Assembly (NCBI GenBank): GCA_025201845.1
Contig: MU604046.1
Coordinates: forward strand, 1-50,176
DNA: 50,176 nucleotides
DNA from: Martensiomyces pterosporus
Lineage: Eukaryota; Kickxellomycota; Kickxellomycetes; Kickxellales; Kickxellaceae
Direction: 5' to 3'
Every line of letters begins with the position of its first letter. The first letter of the stretch is position 1. Below, one piece after another: positions 20,429 to 29,181 of this stretch. Position numbers and translations under genes: made by a program. The notes beneath the pieces are model-generated. The model worked only from the letters and a program-made list of their open reading frames with translations. It searched no databases and was not told the origin of the DNA.

Positions 20429-23400
20429 CTACACGTTGGCAGCAGCAGCCTCTTGCTGGATCAGCCGCCTCTGCAGCGTCTCACGGCGCTTCACAATAGA
20501 TGCAATGAACTGCTCAATAATCGTGCGGTCCTCCAGGTCCATTTCCTCTCGGTCGACTGAAGACGAGCCATCCTCAAATCCCGCGCTGCCGTCCTCCATT
20601 CGCATGCTAGCAGAGGATGCAGTGTCCGTAGCCTCCAAAATAGCCGAGAGCATCCATATGGCGAGCTGATACGCGCGGTCGCAGTCGAGGGGATCAATCC
20701 ACTTGAGCTCACGGACAGCCGCCATCTTGCTCAGCGACAGCGCCTGCTCATACAGCACCTGCTCAATCGACACCTGTGCGACATTATCGAGCTCGCCGCC
20801 ATTAGCCAGCTGCTTCAGTGCCTCAGCACGCTCCAAGCACTCGTTGAACTTGCTGCGAACCCACTGCACCGCACTGTTGAAGGCCACAGACACGACTGCC
20901 ACTGTCGAGGAACCCCCAGTGCCTGCTGATGACTGCGACACAGAGCTACTACGGCCAGCGCCCATCGCTATTGCCGAAGTCGAGATAGAGTAGCCGCCAT
21001 GTTCTCCTCCCGGCACCGCTGTCTTGTGCATGCTCGCCCAGTACCGACTGGCCACAATCATGGCGCGATGGAGTAGCGAGAGTGCCTTGAGGTACAGCAC
21101 AAACGCCTCTTCTATCGACACGTCGCTAGGACTGAGGAATCCGCCATCGGGGTCTGCCAGCGGGTCAGTGGGGCCAGCACGCTGCTGCTGCTGCTGCCTT
21201 TGTCTCCGGCTCGACGGGCTGCCGCCAAGCGCCGACGGAGGCAACAGGCGCCACTTCAAGTCAGCCAGGAAGCTCATTGCAAATGCCTTGTAAGCCAGTC
21301 CCTCCATGCGACGAATAGTCGGCTCCTCAGGTGGCGAGCCCTGGCTATGCCTCGACTCGAACGTTTCCGCCAGCTCCGCATCCAATGGGTTAAACACGCC
21401 ATGAACGCTCCTGCTGGAAACTCCAGTCCTCCTTCCCGCATCACTACTCAGCAGCCCAGCCGAAGCCGCTGCTGCCACGCGGCTATTCAACGGCCCGTTG
21501 GCCGCCTCCGTGCTAATCTGGTACTGGGACGACACCGCATCATGGACCGCACGAGCCAGCGCAGTCATCTGACGCGCGACTCCAGGAGCCTGCTGTATAG
21601 CGCCCGCACGCGGCGGGTAAAACGCAATAGGAGTGCGCGGCGACGACTCGAGCTCATCAGCCAATACGTTCATCTCGACCGCACGCTTCTCAATAACGAC
21701 GTACTCGCGCTCAGCCATAGCCTGGTCCTCGTCCGCCAGGCTGTTCTTTCGCTGGTGCCCTGCAGCGTCAACGCTCACTCTACTATCAAGGTCACCACTC
21801 CGTCTCTGCTGCATCTGCCTATATTGTTGCTGAGACGGCGGCGGGTAGACATTGGCCCGCTGGCCTTGCTGCTGGTACCTATGCTGCCCGTCATCCATAT
21901 TCAGCCGGCCCATTGCTGCCGATAGGTGGTCATCCCGGTGCCCAACTTGCGCCTGGTGGTACGCTGTATCTGGCACTGTGCGCCGCCGTCCATTATCGCC
22001 ATCTCTGCTGGGCAGTTGCTGTGCACTGAGAACACTGCTTTCTCCTGTGTCTAATGAATGGCTGCGCGTAGATGGTGTCTGCTGCTGCTGCTGCTGCCGG
22101 TGGTGGTAGAGAATGGCATCTCTACGCGGGCTGTTACTTGACGCCGGTCGGCTACCACTGCCAGTTGCGTGCGCAGCGTTGCCACCAGCGTCCATGTGCC
22201 GCCCGCCTTCGGGGGTTCCTAGGCTCTGGCGCGCAGATGCGGTAGCATTCTCAGGCAGCTGCAAAATGCCATCGTATCCTCCAGAAGAGCTGCCACTAGC
22301 TGCTGCTGCTGCTGCTGCGTTGCCGCTCAACGTCTGTGCCTGTGGGGGTGGCTGAGAGCTGTCAAGCTGGGGTTGAAGAGCTGGATGGGCAAAGAACTCA
22401 TGAAAGCTCATTCTGTTGCTTGGTTTCATCTTAAGCAAGCGGCGCACCAAATCCTTCAGCACCGGATCGATGCCATTTGGCGCCTCAAAAGCAGCCGCAG
22501 CACCGCTGTCGCTTTTGTCGTCGTCAGCAGCCGCCTTTCGTTCGTCAGGAAACACGATATTATCGTTGGTTCGCTCAATGATCCTCGCCAGCTCCACATG
22601 GTTGCTCGCGTGAAACGGCGGTTTTCCCGCCAGCATCTCGTAAATAACCGCGCCAATCGACCACAGATCTGCCTTTGCGTCATAGGGCTCATAATGCAAT
22701 ATCTCCGGAGCCATATACAGGGGCGACCCACACAGCGTCTCCGCAAGTGCCGTTGACGGCAGATTCCTGGCAAAGCCAAAGTCCGCTACTTTGATAAGCG
22801 GAAACACCCCCCTCTCCTCCGACTCCCCCAATATGTAGTCCTCCGAGGGCGGCTGCAGCAAAATATTCTGCGTCTTTATATCCCTATGTATCACGTCGCG
22901 AGACCGCAGGAACCTCATCGCCGCGCCCAGCTGCACGACAAAATAGCGAACGAGGTCCATGTTGAGACCGCCAAACTCGCTGCGCAGGGATGGGTATTCC
23001 TTGCGTTTCCTCATGTAGCTGGCCAGGTCGCCTAGGGAGCAGTACTCCATGACAAGGTGGATGTGGTTGCGTGATTTGAGACAGTCAATGAGCTCAACTA
23101 TGCACTTGTGCTTGACTGTGCGCAGAATGTTGATTTCGGTCTCGAGGTTCTCCAGAAGACGCCTGGTAAGCGATGACCGCACGACCGACTTTATCGCCAC
23201 CAGTGTGTTTGTCTTCTACATAGCACAAGGGGACTTCAAAACACCGACGCGGTTTGGTAGCTGAGTATATGTGGAGGGAGAAACGCAATCGGGAGGGAGA
23301 TGCCAGCCATCTTATCCCGCCGCCGTGCGGGGCTGAAGAAAGAAGCCCCACCCGTTTATTCTTAGGTCGGCGTGAACAGAAGCCCGCTGCCGATACTCCC

Positions 23401-23897
23401 GTGTGATGCACATTTGTTTTGCATGCACCCAAGTGGGCATTGCGCGGTACGTCTTGTGAGGGCGGGACGGCTAGAAAAGGCATGCATGCGAAAACAAAAT
23501 ATATAAGGGCATCAATGGCTGCGACACGCAGGCACGCACGCAGGCAGCGCAGTATGGCTTTGCTTGGGCACCTTTGCTCAGCCGCACACGCATGGGAAAA
23601 CAAACCCACCTCACCCATTGTCGCTCGCCTGAAGCACGTGTAGCAGACGTCGTCTTACAGGCCCAAGGCACAGGCCAGGCGACCCAAATAGAGAAGAGAT
23701 GTGTTGGTGGGATGTCTTTTTTGCCCGCAGCCCGGGGGGTTCTTTTTAGAGGACGGCTTACATACCCTGTTAACTCCCTTGTAGACGGTAGCAAACGAGC
23801 CCCTGCCAATTTGCGGGCCCAATTCGTAGTCGCCAATGGCCACCGTGGCCCGCTGTCGAGGTGAATTCCCGCCCTTGCTGTGTACATTGTCCGGCAT
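20429..23897 (-). CDS. ATG1: Serine/threonine kinase Atg1 (ULK family), two exons
   Basis: Exon 1 is 23897-23766 (44 codons, MPDNVHSKGG...) and exon 2 is 23215-20429; together they give 972 residues. The intron (23765-23216, 550 bases) has donor GTATGTAAG after ...KGVNR and acceptor TGTAG before KTNTLVAIKSV, phase 0. Splicing restores a complete kinase N-lobe: glycine loop IGRGSFATVYKG, catalytic Lys in VAIKSV, then VIHRDIKTQNIL, VADFGFAR and YMAPEIL. The kinase ends near residue 325. A long Gln/Ser/Arg-rich linker with polyQ runs (encoded at 22080-22100 and 21182-21198) follows, then a C-terminal Atg1 tandem-MIT-like helical domain containing VRELKWIDPLDCDRAYQLAI and LAYKAFAMSFLADLKWRLLP. 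Atg1 starts autophagosome formation with Atg13. Without exon 1 the glycine loop would be missing, which supports the model. Confidence 0.92.
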
Positions 23898-24500
23898 TTA
23901 TATATACAGAAACCAATATTGCTGTGCCGTGGTGCAGATGTAATTTCACGAAGAGTAGGATGGAAAGGAAAAGGGCAGCGGCGGTGCTTTCGTTGGGAGG
24001 CCGGGTGCTGACTGTCTTGCAAGTATATAGGTTTACAGGTGCAAAAAAGTGAAGAGGCAGAGAGAAAAGGAAAGAGCAGATAGACGCAAGAATGTCGATA
24101 ATAGTAATAGTAATAATAATAGTAGCCAGGAGGCGAAGAGAAAGGGAGCCGAATATCAGCAATTTGGGCTCTGGAACGACGAGGGCAGGCGTGGCGGATG
24201 GTGTTTTCCAAATCACATGACGGCGCCCAGCTGGCCAATCTATGGCTCCTTTTGGCGGGGATGTCATGCAGTAATCCTCGCGCAGGGAGCAAATGTGGAG
24301 CACAAGCATGACGAAAGCACTGCCTGCGATGTTGCCATGCTGTGACTGGCACTTTGGCGCCAGCACCCACTGGCAATGCCCCAGCAATATAGCGTGTGGC
24401 ATCGCCAACAGCGGAGAAGTGCATGTACATGGCACTGAGCACACGATGTCTTGTTTTCAAGCGCAACAATGGCTATTTCTTGAAAGAAAGAAAAAAACAG
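23898..24500. other. Promoter region of ATG1 and 3' region of PRP28
   Basis: About 600 bases without a gene. Read on the minus strand, a TATATATAA run lies directly against the ATG1 start codon, too close to act as its TATA box. A short A/G/T trinucleotide-type repeat (AATAGTAATAGTAATAATAA) lies at about 24097-24122. A 332-codon minus-strand frame crosses this region and the ATG1 intron, but it contains a Tyr run from this repeat and no family similarity, so it is rejected. Confidence 0.5.
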
Positions 24501-26945
24501 CTAGTGCTGCTTGCGAGCGGGCCGCATGAGAGACGGGGGAGCTTGGGCAGCCTCGTGGTTCGCCAGCTCGTGCGGGCATCTTGACAAGGACGACGCAATG
24601 ATCATCTTCTTCAGGTCATACAGCACGTCTCTGTCATCCACAGCGCTCAGGAACGTGACCGCCAAGCCCCTTTTGCCCGCTCTTCCCGTTCTTCCAATCC
24701 TATGCGTGTAGCTCTCAATGTCCTTGGCCATATCGAAATTAACCACCAGCGACACATCCTTGACGTCGATACCACGGCCAGCCACATCTGTGGCCACCAG
24801 GATATCAGCCTCTCTGTTCTTGAGCTTAGCCAGCGACTGCTCTCTCTGCTCCTGCGACTTGCCACCGTGCAGTGTGACCACCGAATAGTGGGTTTTGCTC
24901 AGAGCCTTGCCCAAAAGGTCGACGTTCTTCTTCTGGTTGACAAACACGATGATGGGCGGGCTCTCCGCATGTCTGTCGAGGATCTCCATGAGACGGTGCT
25001 TGCGCTTCTCGTCGCCCACAACAAACTCCACCCGCTGCTCCACAGTGTCAACGGCCTTTCCAGCCGTGCCAATGGTGACAGTAGCTGGCCTGCGCAGGTA
25101 CCTGCGTGCCAGCCGCTCCACTAGGGGCGGCATGGTGGCCGAGAACATGGTGGTTTGGCGGTACTTGAACTCGCCCGACTGCGCCAGCCCCTCCTCGCTG
25201 CCATCCTCTGGCTTGAGGTTGGAGACCGGCAGGGCGTCCAGGATGAAGTTGACATCCTCCTCAAACCCCATGTCAATCATCCGGTCAGCCTCGTCCATCA
25301 CCACATAGGTGCACTGGTTGAGCACAAGGATGCGCTTGTCAATGCAGTCGCGCAGCCGTCCCGGAGTAGCAATAATGATCTCCGCGCCGCTCCTGAGCGC
25401 AAACGCCTGCTGCTCAATATCGTGGCCGCCAACGATGGACACGCTCTTGAACCCCAGCCGTCTGGCGAACTTTTGCGTCTCAACCTCAATTTGCTGTGCG
25501 AGCTCTCTCGTCGGTGCCAAAATGAGCGCATAGGGCCCATCGGCCATATTCGACTCGTCCAGCATGGGCCTCGTCATGATAAACGCCAGCATTGGGATAA
25601 GGAACGACGCCGTCTTGCCACTCCCCGTTTCGGCGATTCCAATCAAATCGCGGTTCTGCAGCCCGATCGGAATAGCCTGTCTCTGAATCGGCGTCGGCTC
25701 TCTGTACCCGATATCTTCAATTGCGCGCAAAATGGGCTTTGGGATTTTGCTCTCTGTCCACGATCTATACGGATTCGGGATACTGCCACCTTTGCAAGCA
25801 ATGCTATAGTCTTCTTTGAAGATCCTCCAGTCTCTCTCGCGCATCTCGCCCAGTGGCTTCTCGCGCCAGTGGCGTTCGTCCCATTTAGCCTTCTTCTCCC
25901 TCATTTTCTTCTTCTCGTGCACACGCTCCATCCGCTCTCTATCTGCTGCAGACAAAGAGTCAGACGACATAGAATCTCTGGCATACACGCCCGACCGCCA
26001 CTTATCCTGCTCGCCGATATCAACACCGGCAATGTGTCCACGGCCAAGCAGCTGCAGCTCATGCCTGTTCTCGTATAGATCGCTTGCGTCGCGCGACGTG
26101 TCCTCGCTGGCATCCCAATCGAACGCCACTTTGCGGCTATTTTGCTTCCGCGGTCTGCCTGTGACCTGGTCGCCCACCAGGTACCGCTGCTTGATGAGCT
26201 CGCGCTCCTTGTCCGTCAATACTCGGTCGCCAGTACCGTCAGTGCTCTGGCGCCCGATATACGTGAACTGCGGGTCACCATCGCCCTTCTTCTCCCTCTC
26301 GCCATTGTGGGCACGGCGACTGGGTGACCGCGACCGAGGCCGGCGGTAGTACCGGTCACTCTCCCTGCTGCGCGGCCCTGGACGATAATGCCTGTCGTCC
26401 TCGTCGCCGCCGCGATCGTAGTGCCTGTCCGAATCCCTGTCATAGTACCTCCCTCTACCACGTTTTCCACCGCCTCTTTCGGGGCTGCGGCTACGCGACC
26501 TCTCCGCTCTCTTTGATCGACGCGATGGTCCGCCGTGGGCAAGGTCACCCAGGTCCTCTCCGTCCTCGGCGTTCTGGCGTGCTCGCAATGCTTGGACCTC
26601 GATCTCGCGCTGGCGGCGCGCCTCGTCCGCCTCGCGTTGTTTTCTTTCCAGTGCCAGCTGTGCCCGCTGTGATTTGGTCAGAAACACGGGCTTGGCAGAC
26701 TCGGACTGCTGTTGGCTCTTGAGGCGAAGAGCTTCTTCGACTGAGAGCGGGCCCTTGGACGATTTGCTGCGAATATCCGCACTTGATCCAGGTGTATTTT
26801 GTGTGCTGTTCTGTGTGCTGCTGCTGGCAATGGATGGGATGCGAGCGAAGGGATCGATGTAGGCGGGCTTTGTGTCTTTTGCTTGGGCGTCATCGTCACC
26901 GTTTGAACGGCTGCGGTGCCGACTGGATGACGAACTGAACTCCAT
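24501..26945 (-). CDS. PRP28: DEAD-box RNA helicase Prp28 (DDX23), U5 snRNP
   Basis: An 814-residue intronless gene. Residues ~1-320 are charged with RS/RE/RD dipeptides (SRSRSPERG), as in DDX23. The pre-helicase block RDWRIFKEDYSIACKGGSIP with NPYRSWTESKIPKPIL is specific to Prp28. Helicase motifs follow in order: Q motif PTPIQRQA, motif I AETGSGKT (~residue 436), PTRELA, GG, TPGR, DEAD with DRM (~551), SAT (~602), then HRIGRTGR (~748). The insert FEEDVNFILDALP is also typical. Prp28 displaces U1 from the 5' splice site so that U6 can pair during spliceosome activation. The start at 26945 (MEFSSSSSRH) is an ATG giving a full N-terminus. SF3B5, another spliceosome gene, lies at the far right end. 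Confidence 0.95.
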   Translation of the reverse strand: MEFSSSSSRHRSRSNGDDDAQAKDTKPAYIDPFARIPSIASSSTQNSTQNTPGSSADIRSKSSKGPLSVEEALRLKSQQQSESAKPVFLTKSQRAQLALERKQREADEARRQREIEVQALRARQNAEDGEDLGDLAHGGPSRRSKRAERSRSRSPERGGGKRGRGRYYDRDSDRHYDRGGDEDDRHYRPGPRSRESDRYYRRPRSRSPSRRAHNGEREKKGDGDPQFTYIGRQSTDGTGDRVLTDKERELIKQRYLVGDQVTGRPRKQNSRKVAFDWDASEDTSRDASDLYENRHELQLLGRGHIAGVDIGEQDKWRSGVYARDSMSSDSLSAADRERMERVHEKKKMREKKAKWDERHWREKPLGEMRERDWRIFKEDYSIACKGGSIPNPYRSWTESKIPKPILRAIEDIGYREPTPIQRQAIPIGLQNRDLIGIAETGSGKTASFLIPMLAFIMTRPMLDESNMADGPYALILAPTRELAQQIEVETQKFARRLGFKSVSIVGGHDIEQQAFALRSGAEIIIATPGRLRDCIDKRILVLNQCTYVVMDEADRMIDMGFEEDVNFILDALPVSNLKPEDGSEEGLAQSGEFKYRQTTMFSATMPPLVERLARRYLRRPATVTIGTAGKAVDTVEQRVEFVVGDEKRKHRLMEILDRHAESPPIIVFVNQKKNVDLLGKALSKTHYSVVTLHGGKSQEQREQSLAKLKNREADILVATDVAGRGIDVKDVSLVVNFDMAKDIESYTHRIGRTGRAGKRGLAVTFLSAVDDRDVLYDLKKMIIASSLSRCPHELANHEAAQAPPSLMRPARKQH

Positions 26946-28216
26946 GTCTGTTTCCCGGGGGCACGCTTCCTGTGGCAGTATAAATAGAATGATGCAAAGC
27001 GTGGAGCAGCAGGCGGGTTTTTCGTCTCCGCCAGACAGTTTTCACTTTCCGGCCCATATGCTAGCTGGCCCTCGCCGTACACGTGTGGGGGATATACACG
27101 TGATGTGCTGTCTTTTGCACAGTAGAAAGCAGGGGCAGATCGCGTAGCAGCCCTCAATGTGATGATGAGAATGAGGAGAGGGATGATCAGACCCAGCCAC
27201 TGCATTGGCGCAGTCAAGCCAGCCTTGTGGCTGGACCAACCCTTGGATTGAGGCTTGGTTGTTTTATTTGCAGACGGAGTGCATATGCAAAGTCGTCTTC
27301 ATGCAGCACCTGAAGGAGTGTTCTCGAGCACACACAGCTAAATGCCTGCATACACCCCCTCTCCCCGCGATGTGTCGGTGCTGTGCCAGAATATTCTGTG
27401 TACGACCCGACAACCTGGGATTGTGTAATCAGAGGCAATAGTGCCTGAGAATAGTTTGGGCTGGGCTGGCACTGGGCAGCATGTTTACAATAGAGAGCAA
27501 ATGTATAGATGCTGTAATACAATGCAGATAGCTCTAATTTTGCTCGTCTCCACAGCGCTCGCTCGAAGGCAAGAAATTACAAGGCACTATTCTAAGTCAT
27601 CAAGCGCGCGGGGGCCGACAGAGCATCAACGCCCGCCAGCAGCTGGTATTATTGCCTGGCGGATGTGGCTAGACACACGGCAAGGCCTTTTTTTTTGCTT
27701 GTTTGTTCTAGGTTGGGCCGGGCAAATAGGATTGTGATGACAATGGCCAGAAGGGAGCAGAGCTGCTCGTCCAATAAACGAGGTGCACTGTTTGTCTTTT
27801 CTGCCGTGCACACAAACAGCCCACTGCACCATCGGAGGAGAACCGCGCATCAGCAAAAACAGTATTTATGCCTCAAAAATTTTCCCCTCCTGGTCCAAGG
27901 CGTCTTCCTTCCCTCCTTCCTTCCTTCACTACTCTGCTCTGCTCTGCTATCCTTTTCTCCTTAAAGCCAGCCGCCAACCTTCGCCAGCCTCCCTTTTCCA
28001 TCCCCCCAATCTCATATCCCACTCCGCTCTCCACTATAACGCCCACCCACTTGCGAGCAGTAGCGCTCCACTATTCCCACACACTCCCGTATACCCTTCC
28101 TATCTCCGCCTATTGTACTCTACACGCAGGAAAGCCGCTCTCTTCAGCTTTCTTTCTTCTTTGCCGCGACTTATACTACTCCTGACATTCACCTTTCTCT
28201 CCTTGCAGCGCTAACG
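26946..28216. other. ~1.27-kb intergenic region between PRP28 and the CRIB gene
   Basis: It contains the PRP28 promoter on the left and the CRIB-gene promoter on the right. From ~27890 to the ATG at 28217 the plus strand is strongly C/T-rich (CTTCCTTCCTTC, CTCTGCTCTGCTCTGC), an obvious leader. It ends in TTTCTCTCCTTGCAG eight bases before the ATG, which may be the acceptor of a leader intron. A TATAAATA lies at 26977-26984. A minus-strand frame from the ATG at 27205 begins with a hydrophobic stretch (WLGLIIPLLILIITL) but runs into PRP28 in another frame without similarity. Confidence 0.45.
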
Positions 28217-29181
28217 ATGGGTCTGTTTTCTTCGTGCTTCGGCGACAGCGAGCCTGAACACACTAGGCGTGCGCGCCACAGACGGCGGGTAACCAAGGCC
28301 ATGATTGGGACGCCCAAGAATTTCATTGTAAGTTGGCGAATTTCACGACTGCAGCCCGTGAAGCCCAAAAAAATAGAGCAGGGCACCTCTGTTTCGCAGA
28401 ACGCACAAAGGAGACCGGCGAGCTTTTGACAATAGCGGACAGTACATGGATGGCACTAAAGCACGCACACACCGCTTTGCTTCTTTTCTTTGCGGCTGTC
28501 GTTTTGTAGCACACGGGGCATCTGGGCATCGGCAGCTTACACGACACCAAGCACCCGGCAGTGGCCGACGTAAGTATCTTTCTGGGGGGTTTCCCGCAAT
28601 GACTCTGGGTCTGTTTTGGCCCCGACCCGGTCCGCGGGTCCGCTTAGAACACGATTGGGCGTTATTCATGGATATGCCCATCGATGAAAAGGGCCAGCTC
28701 GCTATGAATAGCTCGCCCTCTGTGCCAGCAGAGAATATGAATATAAACCCGGCAAAGAGCCTGTTCTGGCCTTGTATGGATTCTATTTCCGAAGCCATCA
28801 GTGCACAGAAATGCGCCCTCAACCGTCTCGCTTGCCCGCAGATATTTGGTGATGCGTGGCTCGCTGGCTATACCAGCACATCGCTTGTATGTGCTTGGCC
28901 GCAATGCACTGCTGATCCCTCCGTTCATTGATTTCATCCTCCTCATGCGTCCTTTGTTGTTTTTTTTTCTTCGCTATGCGGCTACTGAGATTTAGTCCGC
29001 ATCTGTATACTAACATCATGTGGACAAACCGCCACCTCCCCCATTTCGCTTCATATGTGCGTAGCCCGAGAGATTCAAGATTGTGATGTCGCAGGTCGGA
29101 GCGGCGCTGGATGACGATATGTTCAGAGTGCCCAGGGACGGACCGAAGCGCGCCACAGCCAGCGTAGGGATGGCATACTGA
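28217..29181 (+). CDS. Small CRIB-domain (Cdc42/Rac-binding) protein, SPEC/CDC42SE-like, three exons
   Basis: My model joins 28217-28327, 28510-28569 and 29065-29181, giving 95 residues, all junctions phase 0. Intron 1 has GTAAGTTGG/TTTTGTAG and intron 2 has GTAAGTATC/GTGCGTAG. The first junction completes a CRIB motif, IGTPKNFIHTGHLG (residues 30-43), matching I-x-x-P-x-x-F-x-H-x-x-H-x-G. The N-terminus MGLFSSCF has Gly2, Ser6 and Cys7, a good N-myristoylation plus palmitoylation signal, followed by a basic patch RRARHRRR. Animal CDC42SE1/2 have the same plan (N-terminal Cys lipidation, basic run, central CRIB, about 80 residues). The third exon encodes FKIVMSQVGAALDDDMF and ends GMAY. An earlier acceptor at 28647 would give 76 residues, so the C-terminus is less sure. 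Predicted role: membrane-bound effector of Rho-type GTPases in cell polarity. Confidence 0.72.

Noticed and set aside
9100..23897. Autophagy gene cluster (ATG27 and ATG1)
   Set aside because: The two genes are ~11 kb apart with unrelated genes between, in opposite orientation. I see no reason to infer co-regulation.
23471..24469. 332-codon minus-strand frame over the ATG1 intron and promoter
   Set aside because: It overlaps the well-supported ATG1 exon 1 in another frame, contains a poly-Tyr run from a microsatellite, and shows no similarity.
26678..27205. Minus-strand frame beginning with a hydrophobic stretch (WLGLIIPLLILIITL)
   Set aside because: It starts with a tempting membrane helix but runs without break into the PRP28 coding region in the wrong frame. 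I found no donor/acceptor pair that would end it sensibly.
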